Positions 34,817 through 43,709 of a stretch of DNA of 64,000 nt are shown piece by piece. The position numbers and the translations under genes were made by a program. Location: positions 25,892 through 89,891 of the forward strand of contig CASEVE010000005.1 in NCBI GenBank assembly GCA_949291295.1, given 5' to 3'. This stretch comes from an uncultured Olsenella sp. (GTDB lineage Bacteria > Actinomycetota > Coriobacteriia > Coriobacteriales > Atopobiaceae). Under the pieces are notes generated by a model. It ran no database searches. It was not told the DNA's origin and saw only the letters and a program-made list of their open reading frames with translations. Numbering within the stretch: position 1 is the first letter of the stretch; each line of letters opens with the position of its first letter.

Positions 34817-34847
34817 TGTGACAATTCAACCTGTCCCAATTGTCACA
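34817..34847. terminator. Perfect hairpin between the toxin gene and holA
   Basis: TGTGACAATT (34817-34826) and AATTGTCACA (34838-34847) form a perfect 10-bp stem with an 11-nt loop, 4 nt after the toxin stop. On the minus strand TTCTCC follows, so it is at best a moderate terminator; it could instead be an operator in front of holA. Confidence 0.45.
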
Positions 34848-34851
34848 CACG

Positions 34852-35157
34852 TTAGAGCAGGCGTGCGTAGTCTTGCCGAACGTGAAAGATGCGCGCAATC
34901 TCAACGGAGTGCCCGTCAAATCGATAGAGCAGCACGTAGCTGAGAAAGCCTGCCTTTCGATACCCCTCCTGAAGGGCACGCCCCTCCGTCGAACAGGGGT
35001 ACATCTGCGGCGTGCACGAGAGGTTTCCCACAACGTTGTCGAGAGCCGTGAGGAAGCGAGCCGCGGCGCCACGGTTGCCGAGCGTTACCAGGAGGTAAGA
35101 GGCGATCTGGTCCTTGTCCCGTTCAGCAGCTCGCGCAAAGATGACGTCATAGGCCAT
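34852..35157 (-). CDS. Type II toxin, RelE/ParE family
   Basis: 101-residue ParE/RelE-fold protein: MAYDVIFARAAERDKDQIAS, central CTPQMYPCS, then KAGFLSYVLLYRFDGHSVEI and the C-terminal IFHVRQDYARLL, which is the usual strand and tail of the family. Members either cleave mRNA on the ribosome or inhibit gyrase; the sequence does not decide which. ATG 35157 overlaps the antitoxin gene by 11 nt; an in-frame GTG three codons upstream is an alternative. Confidence 0.85.
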   Translation of the reverse strand: MAYDVIFARAAERDKDQIASYLLVTLGNRGAAARFLTALDNVVGNLSCTPQMYPCSTEGRALQEGYRKAGFLSYVLLYRFDGHSVEIARIFHVRQDYARLL

Positions 35158-35416
35158 AGCGATCACGTGTCCTCTGGATGGACTCGCGCGCGTCAACCAC
35201 GCGACCAGCCTGGAAGTCTTCCTCCGCCTCGTCGAGAAGGCGATAGAGCTCGGCGCGGGCGCACTCCATGCGCATCGCGTCAAGAAGCTCGATGGACATC
35301 GCCGCAAAGGCCTCGCGCCCGTTGCGCGTCACAATGACGGGCTCAGGGGACTCCTCGACGATTCGCGCAAACTCGGTGGTGTTCTTGATCTCCTTGATGG
35401 GTATGCACCTCGGCAT
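35147..35416 (-). CDS. Type II antitoxin, Phd/YefM family
   Basis: 89-residue antitoxin: N-terminal Phd/YefM DNA-binding fold (IPIKEIKNTTEFARIVEESP, then PVIVTRNGREAFAAMS), followed by an acidic helical C-terminus that would bind the toxin. ATG 35416 with AGGGGG 6 nt upstream is preferred over in-frame codons that overlap the operator. Antitoxin before toxin with an 11-nt overlap is the standard order. The pair sits between comEC and holA, which are usually neighbours. Confidence 0.88.
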   Translation of the reverse strand: MPRCIPIKEIKNTTEFARIVEESPEPVIVTRNGREAFAAMSIELLDAMRMECARAELYRLLDEAEEDFQAGRVVDARESIQRTRDRYGL

Positions 35417-35430
35417 TTCACACCCCCTTT

Positions 35431-35448
35431 GGGCCATAATCATGGCCC
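35431..35448 (-). promoter_or_regulatory. Operator palindrome of the toxin-antitoxin pair
   Basis: GGGCCAT-AATC-ATGGCCC, a perfect inverted repeat with 7-bp arms, lies 15 nt upstream of the antitoxin ATG. An extended -10 (TGCTACACT on the minus strand, 35461-35453 region) abuts it. This is where an autoregulating Phd/YefM complex would bind. Confidence 0.65.
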
Positions 35449-35460
35449 CTAGTGTAGCAC

Positions 35461-37797
35461 TCATGACCCCTCCTTCCTCTGACAGGTCACGATGGGTCCG
35501 TCGGCACCTGGCGCCACCGTGACGTCACCCACATCCTTGGTGCATAGAACCACCGACCTCACGTCCTCGAGCATCTCGACGCACATCGGATCGGGGTGCC
35601 CGTACGAGTTGCCCTCCCCGGCGCTCGCCACGCTCACCTCGGGCATCAGCGCCCGTGCGATCTCCGGCGTGACCGAGACCTCCGACCCATGGTGCCCAAC
35701 CTTGAGAAAGTCAATGTCACCCACGTCTCCACGCTCAAGCGCGGCACCGGTCTCCTCCCGCTCCGCATCGGCGGCGAGAAGCCCCGTGAGGGTCCTTCTC
35801 CCATCGGTGAACGTGAGGGAGAGTTCGAGCGACCCCTCGTTACCCTCCCCTCCCGAAGGCTCCAACGGGGAGACCGCCCTCAGGTCAAAGCGCCCCACGG
35901 ACAGGGTGTCTCCGTAGCAAAGCTCCTCAAAGCGCGTGCCATCGGCAATCAACGACGTGTCGGTACCCTCCGGAACAACGACCATGCCCACGCTCGCGAC
36001 GCCCAGAACGTCCTCGAGGCCGCCCGCGTGGTCGGCATGAAGGTGCGTGAGAACCACGGCGTCTAGGTGAAAGACGTGGTTTCTTGCCAGCGCCTCAACA
36101 ACGGAGCTATTGGGGCCTGTGTCAACGAGAGCGGAGGACGCCCCGTCCGTGATGAGAATCGCGTCCCCCTGACCCACGTCGAGCACGCGCACGCACGCCG
36201 GGGCAAAGTAGCGCCATCGCGCAACGTGCAGCACGATAAGAAGGGCACCGATGCCAAGAGCACTGAGTACGGCGCGACGAGAGACGCGCGGCCACCACAG
36301 CAACAAGACGACAAGAGACGCTCCAAGCACCATGAGCGCCACGCCCTCATCCACGCTCACCGCGACGCAGGCAAGCGGGAGCTCGGCCATCACCCTCATA
36401 ACAAGCATGAGCAGGCCTCCAACCGCGTCGCAGCCAAGAAGTGATATCCCCTGCACCGCCGGTAACCCCTGTAGCATTGCAGCGACAAGGCCCAGGGCAA
36501 GGAGCACCGAGAAGAGCGGTGCGAGCACCACGTTGGCAAGGGGTGCCACCAGTGAGAGCTGTGAGAACGTCGCGCAGGTGAGAGGCGATGAGACCGCTTG
36601 AGAGACAAGCGTGAGCGAGAGCGCCTCCTGCGCGTCGCCTAGAGCACGTGCAAGGAGACCGAAGACCTTGCTGCCACGTGACGGGAATCCGACGAACGTG
36701 CAGGTTCGAACAACGTAGCGCGCGTAGGACCCAAGCACGCATATGCCACACACGCACACAACGGAGAGCAGATACCCAAGCTGTCCCGTCACGCCGGGAC
36801 TCAGGAGCGCCATGACAAGGGCGACGGCGCTCACAGAAGAGAGCGGATGCGCACGGCGCCCGGCAAGGCGCGAGAGCTCGGCCACAAGCGACATGGCCCA
36901 AGAGCGTACCGCCGAGGACGGAGCACCACAAAAGACGACAAAGGCCCCCGTAAGTACGAGAAGCGCCATGGCACGAAACGGTGGAGGGAGGCGCGTGCGC
37001 TCGAGAAGGCCGCTTGCAAGCGCGGCGATAAGCACGAGGTGGCCTCCAGAGACCGCAACGAGATGAGATACCCCGCACGCCGCAAAGACATCGCTCAGGC
37101 CGCGCCGCGCCATGGAGACGGTCGATCCGCAGATGGTGCCCGCGAGCAGGGCCCGGGCGTCCGAGGACTCTGAATCAAGACGCTCGAGCACCGCCTCGCG
37201 AAGCGATAGCACCACGCCCCACGCCCCGTCCGCAACGCGCCGCTCAAGGACGCTCACCACGCGCACCGTGCCCGCTAGTCCCTGCGCGCGCGAACTTGAA
37301 CCCCACTCGTTCTTCTCGTTTGGGGAATAGCGCCCCACGCAGCGAAGCGTCGTCCCCATCTGATGACACTCGTCCGAGACGAGCCAGACGCGCCCAAACC
37401 TGCGACCGTCCCTAAACGCGCACGCCCGACCCCGCCAACCATACACACCTTCGCTCATGTCCCCCTCGAGGAGAAACTCCCACGAGGAGACAGGCGAGGA
37501 TCTCAAGGCATGCTCAAGAAAACCCTGTCGGGAAAGCTCGAACGAACACACCATGAGTGAGCACGCGAGACTCGCAATAACCGAAAGAACGCCAACAAGC
37601 GTCTCAAGCCACCCGAGCGCGCGTGACACGAGAAGCAAGAGCGCCGCAAGCATGCCCAGAACACAGGACCCAACAAGCGGTACGATGGGGTCTGGGCCTG
37701 CGGCAAGCGTGGCACGAATGCAGCCCAGCGCAGCAAGTAGTGCCCAAAAGAGTGCGGGCAGCATCGGCCTCGGCGGACGCTCAGCCACTCTAGACAC
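35461..37797 (-). CDS. comEC: ComEC/Rec2 DNA uptake channel protein
   Basis: Inner-membrane channel for uptake of single-stranded DNA in transformation. 778 residues: N-terminal membrane helices and OB-like domain, the Competence domain with many transmembrane helices (about 215-500), and a C-terminal metallo-beta-lactamase-like domain with VVLTHLHADHAGG and KVGHHGSEVSVTPE. GTG start overlaps the comEA stop region; in-frame alternatives exist a few codons downstream. Full length, so the uptake apparatus may be functional; pilus genes are not in the window. Confidence 0.95.
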   Translation of the reverse strand: MSRVAERPPRPMLPALFWALLAALGCIRATLAAGPDPIVPLVGSCVLGMLAALLLLVSRALGWLETLVGVLSVIASLACSLMVCSFELSRQGFLEHALRSSPVSSWEFLLEGDMSEGVYGWRGRACAFRDGRRFGRVWLVSDECHQMGTTLRCVGRYSPNEKNEWGSSSRAQGLAGTVRVVSVLERRVADGAWGVVLSLREAVLERLDSESSDARALLAGTICGSTVSMARRGLSDVFAACGVSHLVAVSGGHLVLIAALASGLLERTRLPPPFRAMALLVLTGAFVVFCGAPSSAVRSWAMSLVAELSRLAGRRAHPLSSVSAVALVMALLSPGVTGQLGYLLSVVCVCGICVLGSYARYVVRTCTFVGFPSRGSKVFGLLARALGDAQEALSLTLVSQAVSSPLTCATFSQLSLVAPLANVVLAPLFSVLLALGLVAAMLQGLPAVQGISLLGCDAVGGLLMLVMRVMAELPLACVAVSVDEGVALMVLGASLVVLLLWWPRVSRRAVLSALGIGALLIVLHVARWRYFAPACVRVLDVGQGDAILITDGASSALVDTGPNSSVVEALARNHVFHLDAVVLTHLHADHAGGLEDVLGVASVGMVVVPEGTDTSLIADGTRFEELCYGDTLSVGRFDLRAVSPLEPSGGEGNEGSLELSLTFTDGRRTLTGLLAADAEREETGAALERGDVGDIDFLKVGHHGSEVSVTPEIARALMPEVSVASAGEGNSYGHPDPMCVEMLEDVRSVVLCTKDVGDVTVAPGADGPIVTCQRKEGS

Positions 37798-38479
37798 AAA
37801 TCATCGCCTCGAGCTTGGCAAACTTCTTCTCCCCAATGCCAGAGACGCGCATGAGGTCCTCCGGCGTGGCAAAGGGACCGTTTGCCTCCCTGTCCTCGAC
37901 GATGGCGCGTGCCGTGGACTCCCCCACCCCGGGCAGCTCATCGAGCTCCGCCACATCAGCCGTGTTGATGTTGACGAGAGCCGCATCAGATGCGCCCAGG
38001 CCAGCCTCATCGGCAGGTGGTGTCGTCACCAGCTCGCCAACGGCAGGCACATGGATCTTCTCGCCATCTGTGAGCTCAGCGGCAAGGTTGATCGCCGTGG
38101 TATCGGCATCTTCCCTGAGGCCTCCTGCGGCGCTGACGGCATCATTTACCCGAGAGCCCCCAAGAAGCTCATAGACGCCTGGCGCGTTCACGGCGCCATC
38201 AACATGGACAAGCAGGCGGACCGGCTCGTCCTGGACGTCCTCATTGCCCTCAGAGCCTTTGTCCTTCTCCTCTACCTGGCTCTCCGCCGTAAGGGCATCC
38301 CCAGTTTCCGTCGATAAGACCGCGGCTCGCTCGATAACCACGCCACCGCTTTGACCAAGCACCGCAATCGCGCATATGACCGCAAGCGCAAGCACAACCG
38401 AAACGCCTGTGGCAACCCTACCCATAAGTCCAAAGCGGCCAAGAAGGCGACCTCGTGACCCCCGTCTGTTCTGCGCCAT
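37790..38479 (-). CDS. comEA: ComEA family DNA-binding protein
   Basis: Membrane-anchored DNA receptor for transformation. 229 residues: basic N-terminus, one transmembrane helix (about 21-43), an acidic spacer, an SLBB domain (VHVDGAVNAPGVYELLGGSR) and a C-terminal double helix-hairpin-helix (VNINTADVAELDELPGVGES). ATG; overlaps comEC by 8 nt. Its promoter must lie in 38480-38590 but no convincing hexamers are visible. Confidence 0.95.
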   Translation of the reverse strand: MAQNRRGSRGRLLGRFGLMGRVATGVSVVLALAVICAIAVLGQSGGVVIERAAVLSTETGDALTAESQVEEKDKGSEGNEDVQDEPVRLLVHVDGAVNAPGVYELLGGSRVNDAVSAAGGLREDADTTAINLAAELTDGEKIHVPAVGELVTTPPADEAGLGASDAALVNINTADVAELDELPGVGESTARAIVEDREANGPFATPEDLMRVSGIGEKKFAKLEAMICV

Positions 38480-38592
38480 GGAACCACCCCCTCTTTAGCG
38501 TGAGGGAGCATAGGTTCTGTGAGGCCGAGAATCCAAGAAAGTCAGGCACAGACCTTACCGCTGGCTGACACGAATCTTTCCGTAAATGAGAA

Positions 38593-38614
38593 ACGCCCTC
38601 GAATTCGAGGGCGT
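38593..38614 (-). terminator. thiI terminator
   Basis: Perfect 22-nt palindrome ACGCCCTCGAATTCGAGGGCGT located 48 nt after the thiI stop and followed on the minus strand by TTCTCATTT. Ends the mihF-gmk-rpoZ-thiI transcript. Confidence 0.75.
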
Positions 38615-38661
38615 AGTATATAGACTATCAAATTAGCAGGACACCGCTCGCGCGCGGTTTG

Positions 38662-39909
38662 CTACCGCTCGTCACCCGAGAGGGGCATAAGCTCGCGATG
38701 ATGCTCCCGAAGCGCTCCCTTGGGGGCGTGGTAGGAGGGGCACTGCGAGAAGTCCCTCCACTCGACGTTGGCAACGAGGTCCTCGACCATGGCCTCATGA
38801 TCGAAGCTCTCCCAGGCCTCAAGCACCTGCGCAAGGCGCGCATGAGTCTCGGGTCGGCGCGGCATAAAGAGCGTGCAGCAGTCAGGGGCCGTCTGACACG
38901 AGATGTCATAGGTGCCAATCTGCTGGGACCGGGCTATGATCTCCTGCTTGTCGGAGCCGATGAGCGGACGAAGCACCGGCATCGTAACCGCCTCGTTGAC
39001 AGCGGCGATGTTATCGAGCGTCTGCGAGGCAACCTGTCCCAGAGACTCGCCGGTGACGAGCGCCTTTGCCCCCTCAAGTCGCGCAATCCTCTCAGATACC
39101 TGAAGCATGATGCGCCGATACATGATGATGCGAAGGCTCTGGGGTACGGCAAGGGAAATCTCGCGCTGACGCTCACCAAACGGTACGACGTACATCCTTC
39201 CGATGAGTCCCGCCGGCGCAAGGGCCTCAACGATGTCCTGGCAGAGCCACTCGCTCGTGTCGGCCGTCATCGGACGACCGGAGAAGTGAACGGGGACGCA
39301 CGTGGCACCACGACGACCAACCATCCACGTGGCAACGGGAGAGTCAAAGCCACTTGACAGCAGGGTGACCACCTTGCCAGCGGTGCCAACGGGAAGACCG
39401 CCAACGCCGGGTGCGGAGGAGGCGTACACGTAGGTGCTGCCCTGGACCACGTGAACGATGACCGTGACGTCAGAGTGGTGAACGTCAACCTTCTTCTCGG
39501 GGAAAGCCGCGCAGAGCACAGACCCCACGAGCTGGTTCATCTCGAGGGTGTGACGCTCGTAGTTGGTGGAAGACCGGCGGGCGTGGACCTTAAAGGTTGA
39601 GAAAGGCTCCGCCTCGCCAAGCGCCTTGACGGCCGCGGCGCAGTACTCGTCCTCGTCCAAACCGCACTTGTATGCGAGCGAGACGCGTGCGACACCAGGA
39701 ACGCGACGAATGGCGGCGGCAAGCTCCTCGGTCGCAAGTCTGTCGGAAACCTCTACGACAATATGCCCCGAGACGCGAGCCACGTTTGTCACGTCATAGG
39801 GGCGCAGCGCACGATGCAGGTTGGTTACGAGCTGATTCTCGAACGTGGAACGATTCTTGCCCTTAAGGCCGATCTCATGATAGTGGACGAGGCAGAGTCT
39901 CTCCGTCAT
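38662..39909 (-). CDS. thiI: tRNA 4-thiouridine synthase ThiI
   Basis: Adenylates and thiolates U8 of tRNA; also donates sulfur for thiamine in some species. 415 residues: N-terminal ferredoxin-like and THUMP domains (about 1-165), and the PP-loop SSGFDSPVATW near residues 183-193. There is no C-terminal rhodanese domain, so it is the short form that depends on a partner cysteine desulfurase. ATG lies 8 nt after rpoZ. Confidence 0.93.
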   Translation of the reverse strand: MTERLCLVHYHEIGLKGKNRSTFENQLVTNLHRALRPYDVTNVARVSGHIVVEVSDRLATEELAAAIRRVPGVARVSLAYKCGLDEDEYCAAAVKALGEAEPFSTFKVHARRSSTNYERHTLEMNQLVGSVLCAAFPEKKVDVHHSDVTVIVHVVQGSTYVYASSAPGVGGLPVGTAGKVVTLLSSGFDSPVATWMVGRRGATCVPVHFSGRPMTADTSEWLCQDIVEALAPAGLIGRMYVVPFGERQREISLAVPQSLRIIMYRRIMLQVSERIARLEGAKALVTGESLGQVASQTLDNIAAVNEAVTMPVLRPLIGSDKQEIIARSQQIGTYDISCQTAPDCCTLFMPRRPETHARLAQVLEAWESFDHEAMVEDLVANVEWRDFSQCPSYHAPKGALREHHRELMPLSGDER

Positions 39910-39917
39910 GCTCGCGC

Positions 39918-40202
39918 CTAGAGAACGATGGTGTTGGCACCCTTGATGTCCTCGTCAAAGTCCTCCTTGACGAAGCCGAGAGTGTCAGACTCGATCTCCT
40001 GCATGGCAATAGAAACGGGGTCCTTGCCGGAGGCAACGGTGGTGATGTCATCAAAGTCCTGAATGGCAGTCACGCGCAGGTGCTGGCCGCGAACCATGTT
40101 GTTGATGTCGCAGGCGCGCTTGGACGCGATGGAGCAGAGCAGGAAGGGGTTGTGCTCGGTCTTGTCGAGCAGGTTGTCAATCTCAGGCTTGATAACAGAC
40201 AT
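39918..40202 (-). CDS. rpoZ: RNA polymerase omega subunit
   Basis: 94-residue RpoZ that aids assembly of the beta-prime subunit. The N-terminus MSVIKPEIDNLLDKTEHNPF is followed by the signature LLCSIASKRACDINNM and an acidic C-terminus. ATG 40202 is one nt after the gmk stop; the upstream in-frame codons belong to gmk. gmk-rpoZ adjacency is conserved in both Firmicutes and Actinobacteria. Confidence 0.93.
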   Translation of the reverse strand: MSVIKPEIDNLLDKTEHNPFLLCSIASKRACDINNMVRGQHLRVTAIQDFDDITTVASGKDPVSIAMQEIESDTLGFVKEDFDEDIKGANTIVL

Positions 40203-40203
40203 C

Positions 40204-40782
40204 TTAGGAGATACCTCCGTTGGTTTCGTAGCGATCAATCACGCGCTGCAGCTCCTCGCAGGCGTGCTCGAGGTCGTCATTCACGACGCAAGCATCATAG
40301 CACTCCGCATAGCCCATCTCGGTACGGGCGTTTGCGAGACGAGTCTCGATGGACTGTTCGTCCTCAGTGCCGCGGCCACGCAGGCGTCGCTCAAGCTCCT
40401 CCATGCTCGGGGGCTCGATGAACACGAGAACGGCGTCAGGAATGGCCTCCCTGACGCTGATGCCACCTTGGACGTCAATTTCGAGAACAACGGAGCGCCC
40501 AGAGGACACCACGCGCTCGACCTCCTGGCGAAGCGTTCCGTATCGGTGGCCATGAACCCAGGCCCACTCCAGGAAGTCACCGTTCTCAACATGACGGTCA
40601 AACTCATCGTCGCTCATGAAATAGTAGGCGACCCCATTGTGCTCCCCCTCCCGGGGAGCACGCGTCGTAGCAGAGACCGTCAGGCCCAGGCTCGAGAGAC
40701 GATCTCGTAGCAGCGCTACGAGCGTTCCTTTGCCAACGCCTGACGGTCCGGAGACTACGAAGATTCGAGCCCTTCTTGCCAA
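40204..40782 (-). CDS. gmk: Guanylate kinase
   Basis: Phosphorylates GMP to GDP. 192 residues from TTG 40782: P-loop GPSGVGKGT at residues 12-20, TTRAPREGEHNGVAYYF GMP-binding segment, and LEIDVQGGISVRE. The in-frame reading upstream runs through mihF in another frame and lacks homology. TTG lies 1 nt after the mihF stop; the ribosome site is weak, suggesting coupling to mihF. Confidence 0.95.
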   Translation of the reverse strand: MARRARIFVVSGPSGVGKGTLVALLRDRLSSLGLTVSATTRAPREGEHNGVAYYFMSDDEFDRHVENGDFLEWAWVHGHRYGTLRQEVERVVSSGRSVVLEIDVQGGISVREAIPDAVLVFIEPPSMEELERRLRGRGTEDEQSIETRLANARTEMGYAECYDACVVNDDLEHACEELQRVIDRYETNGGIS

Positions 40783-40783
40783 C

Positions 40784-41092
40784 TTACTTGGAGAGGGCCT
40801 CGACGAGCTGCTCGCGCTGACGGGCACCGAGACCCTTGACGCGACGGGTGGCGGAGATGCCGAGCTCGTCCATGATCTTAGCGGCCTTGGCCTTGCCGTA
40901 ACCAGGAAGGGACTCAATGAGGGTGGAGACCTTCATGCGGCTGGCGATGGGGTCATCAGAGTCAAGGACATCCTCGAGGGTGACCTTGCCGCTCTTGATC
41001 TTCTCGCGCAGCTCAGCGCGCTCGTGACGAGCCTGAGCGGCCTTCTCGAGGGCGGCCTTGCGCTGCTCGTCGGTAAGCTGGGGTAGAGCCAT
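40784..41092 (-). CDS. mihF: Integration host factor, actinobacterial type
   Basis: 102-residue nucleoid protein of the mIHF family, unrelated in fold to E. coli IHF. Conserved segments are RAELREKIKSGKVTLEDVL and the DNA-binding helix-turn region LPGYGKAKAAKIMDELGIS followed by RRVKGLGARQREQLVE. ATG 41092 has GGAGG 6 nt upstream. pyrF-mihF-gmk-rpoZ order is an actinobacterial signature and the strongest single clue to the phylum. Confidence 0.95.
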   Translation of the reverse strand: MALPQLTDEQRKAALEKAAQARHERAELREKIKSGKVTLEDVLDSDDPIASRMKVSTLIESLPGYGKAKAAKIMDELGISATRRVKGLGARQREQLVEALSK

Positions 41093-41115
41093 TTGTTCCT
41101 CCATTTCAATCCTTT

Positions 41116-41142
41116 AAGCCGTCTGAGCGGTCCAAACGGCTT
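41116..41142 (-). promoter_or_regulatory. Hairpin in the mihF leader
   Basis: AAGCCGT / ACGGCTT perfect 7-bp stem about 24 nt before the mihF ATG. No T-run follows, so it is more likely a leader structure than the pyr terminator. The remaining 118 nt up to pyrF should contain a mihF promoter but none is clear. Confidence 0.35.
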
Positions 41143-41260
41143 CGCAATGAAACAGTGTGCCCATTTATCTCTGGTTTTGCAATACCTCACTGCCAAAGGT
41201 GCAGCTCAAGCTGCTAATACTCCACAAAACAGAGAAGAACGAGCCTAAAGGGGCTAAAAA

Positions 41261-41983
41261 CTACGCCATGACCTCGGCACAAATGGCGTCAAAGGCGGCA
41301 ACGGGATCGTCGGCGCCCGTGATGGGACGGCCAATGACAAGCTTGGAGGCACCCGCCGCAAGCGCCGCGGAAGGCGTGGCAATGCGCTTCTGGTCACCAA
41401 CCTCCGCGCCCGCGGGACGAACGCCGGGAGTGACGATAAGAGCGTCGGGACCAAGAAGCTCGCGCATCTGCTGTGCCTCCTGCGGCGAGCAGACGATGCC
41501 GTCGGCGCCCGAACCGTAGGCGAGGCTCGCGAGGCGGGCGACCTCCTCGGCAACCGGGGACTCCACGCCAATCTCTGCAAGCGCAGCCTGGTCCATGCTC
41601 GTGAGAACCGAGATGGCAACAAGACGCGTGCGATCACCGCCGCGCTGCGCGGCAGCCTCCTCGGCGCCCGTGCGCGCAGCGGCAATCATCGCCGACGAGC
41701 CGAGACCGTGAATGGAAAGGATGTCCGCGCCGGTGAGGGAGGCGGCACGAACGGCGCCCTGGACCTGGAACGGGATGTCGTGGACCTTGAGGTCGAGAAA
41801 GACGCGCAGGCCGCGCTCACGCATGGCGTCCACGATGGCCGGGCCCTCCGCGTAGAAGAGCGTCATGCCAACCTTGACCCAGGTTGCCTTGCCGGCGAGC
41901 ATGTCCGCCAGCTCGAAGGCACGCTCCTTTGAGCAGTCCAGCGCGATGATGATCTTGTCGCTTGCCTCTTCGTACGTCAGCAT
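41261..41983 (-). CDS. pyrF: Orotidine 5'-phosphate decarboxylase
   Basis: Last step of UMP synthesis. 240 residues, short bacterial type I form with FLDLKVHDIPFQVQGA (catalytic Asp-Lys-Asp array), IIALDCSKERAFELAD at the start and VTPGVRPAG near the phosphate site. ATG overlaps pyrD by 7 nt. Last gene of pyrRBCKDF; pyrE and carAB are not in the window. Confidence 0.97.
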   Translation of the reverse strand: MLTYEEASDKIIIALDCSKERAFELADMLAGKATWVKVGMTLFYAEGPAIVDAMRERGLRVFLDLKVHDIPFQVQGAVRAASLTGADILSIHGLGSSAMIAAARTGAEEAAAQRGGDRTRLVAISVLTSMDQAALAEIGVESPVAEEVARLASLAYGSGADGIVCSPQEAQQMRELLGPDALIVTPGVRPAGAEVGDQKRIATPSAALAAGASKLVIGRPITGADDPVAAFDAICAEVMA

Positions 41984-42921
41984 TCGAAGGCTCCAATCAG
42001 CTCGTTGATGTCCGTGACGCCCTGTTCGGCAGCCCAGGAGGCAAGGCCATCCACAACGTCTGCCGCACAGGTTGGATCGTAGAAGTTTGCGGTGCCCACC
42101 GTAACCGAGGTGGCGCCGGCAAGGATCATCTCGGCCGCGTCCCGCCAGCTCGCGATGCCTCCCATGCCGTTGATCGGAATCTTGACGGCCTGCGCGGCCT
42201 CCCAGACCATGCGCACGGCAATAGCGTGGATGGCGGGACCAGAGACACCGCCCGTGGGCTTGGAGAGGCGGCTCCTACGGGTCCGCACGTCTATGGACAT
42301 GCCGTTGATCGTGTTGATGAGCGAGAGGGCGTCTGCGCCCTCCGCCTCGCAGGCGCGCGCGATCTCCGGCACGCGGACGGGAGCCATCTTGACGAGCAGC
42401 GGGCGCTTGACGCGCGGGCGCACCGCGCGCACGACCTCGGCCGCACTCTCGGGCGTGCCGCCCACAAGAGCGCCTCCGCGAGCGATGTTGGGGCAGGAGA
42501 TGTTCATCTCCACGCCGCTCGCCCACGGGCAGAGCTCCTCGATGAGCTCGACGGCGGCCACGTACTCCTCCACGGAGTGGCCGGCCGCCTGAACGATGAC
42601 GCGGCAGCCGCGCTCCTCGAGTCCGGCGAGATAGTCGCCGTACTGCTCGGCCATGCCGGCCACGCCCGGGTTGGCAAGGCCCACGGTGTTCATCATGCCG
42701 CTCGGCACCTCGCACATGCGCGGCGCCGGGTTTCCGGGCCACGGCTCGGCCGAGCAACCCTTGAGGGTGATCGCGCCCAGGCGCGAGACGTCGAAGAAGT
42801 CCTCGAAGACCGAGCCAAAGGCGAAGGTGCCCGAGGCGGTATTGACGGGGTTCTGCATGCGCACGCCGCCAAGGTCGACGGCCATGCTCACGCTGTTCTC
42901 AGCCATGCTCTGCTCGACCAT
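41977..42921 (-). CDS. pyrD: Dihydroorotate dehydrogenase, catalytic subunit (PyrD type 1B)
   Basis: FMN enzyme oxidising dihydroorotate to orotate, using NAD+ through PyrK. 314 residues; NPVNTASGTFAFG, EMNISCPNIARGG with the catalytic Cys typical of class 1, and the C-terminal NGMGGIASWRDAAE phosphate site. ATG 42921 overlaps the pyrK stop (TAATG); a GTG two codons earlier is possible. Adjacency to pyrK makes it type 1B. Confidence 0.95.
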   Translation of the reverse strand: MVEQSMAENSVSMAVDLGGVRMQNPVNTASGTFAFGSVFEDFFDVSRLGAITLKGCSAEPWPGNPAPRMCEVPSGMMNTVGLANPGVAGMAEQYGDYLAGLEERGCRVIVQAAGHSVEEYVAAVELIEELCPWASGVEMNISCPNIARGGALVGGTPESAAEVVRAVRPRVKRPLLVKMAPVRVPEIARACEAEGADALSLINTINGMSIDVRTRRSRLSKPTGGVSGPAIHAIAVRMVWEAAQAVKIPINGMGGIASWRDAAEMILAGATSVTVGTANFYDPTCAADVVDGLASWAAEQGVTDINELIGAFEC

Positions 42922-43709
42922 TACCACGCCACCTCCTCTGCGTCGAAGACGGGGCCGTCCTTGCAGCAGGACTTGTAGGTGCCGTCGACCATAGCCACGT
43001 TACAGGTGCCGCACGCGCCAAAGCCGCAGCACATCATCCGCTCCATGGAGACGCGGCAGGCGATGCCCGCCTCATGGCAGAGCCGCGCGACGCCGGCCAT
43101 CATGACCTCGGGGCCGCAGGTGTAGACAACGTCGTAGTCGCCCGCGGCGAGAAGGCCTGCGAGGGCGTCGGTGGTAAAGCCGGCACGCCCGGCAGTACCG
43201 TCGTCGGTGGTAACGACTACGGTGCAGGCACCGAGTGCCTCGAGCACGTCTGTGCCCCAAAGCTTGCCCACGGTCTGCGCGCCCACGACGGCGTCGAAGG
43301 CAACGCCAGCACTCGCAAGCATGCGCGCGCATGCCACAACGGGAGTGATTCCCACGCCACCGGCCACGATGCAGGCGCGATGGGCGCCCTCGACGAATGG
43401 CCAGGGGTTGCCGCAGGGGCCAACGGCGGTCGAGGTCTCCCCCGCCGCCATCTCGGAGAGGCGGCGCGTGCCGTCTCCTACGACGGCGTAGACGATCTCC
43501 ACGGTGCCGGCCGCGGCGTCCGCACAGCTGAAGGACAGCGGGACGCGCAGGATCTGACTCGCGTCGCCGGGCACATGGATGTTCACGAACTGGCCCGGGG
43601 CAATTGCTGACGCGAGCTCGGGCGCGCGGAACACGATGCGCATGAGGCCGTCGGCCACGGATTCGTTGGAGACGACGACGAAGTCGTGGACGTCAAGACC
43701 GGCGCTCAT
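42921..43709 (-). CDS. pyrK: Dihydroorotate dehydrogenase electron transfer subunit PyrK
   Basis: FAD and [2Fe-2S] protein passing electrons from PyrD FMN to NAD+. 262 residues: ferredoxin-reductase FAD domain (LRVPLSFSCADA), NAD-binding VAGGVGITPVVACA, and a C-terminal cluster site in MMCCGFGACGTCNVAM plus SCC. ATG 43709 overlaps pyrC (ATGA); the in-frame extension to 43811 is read from inside pyrC and rejected. Confidence 0.95.
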   Translation of the reverse strand: MSAGLDVHDFVVVSNESVADGLMRIVFRAPELASAIAPGQFVNIHVPGDASQILRVPLSFSCADAAAGTVEIVYAVVGDGTRRLSEMAAGETSTAVGPCGNPWPFVEGAHRACIVAGGVGITPVVACARMLASAGVAFDAVVGAQTVGKLWGTDVLEALGACTVVVTTDDGTAGRAGFTTDALAGLLAAGDYDVVYTCGPEVMMAGVARLCHEAGIACRVSMERMMCCGFGACGTCNVAMVDGTYKSCCKDGPVFDAEEVAW

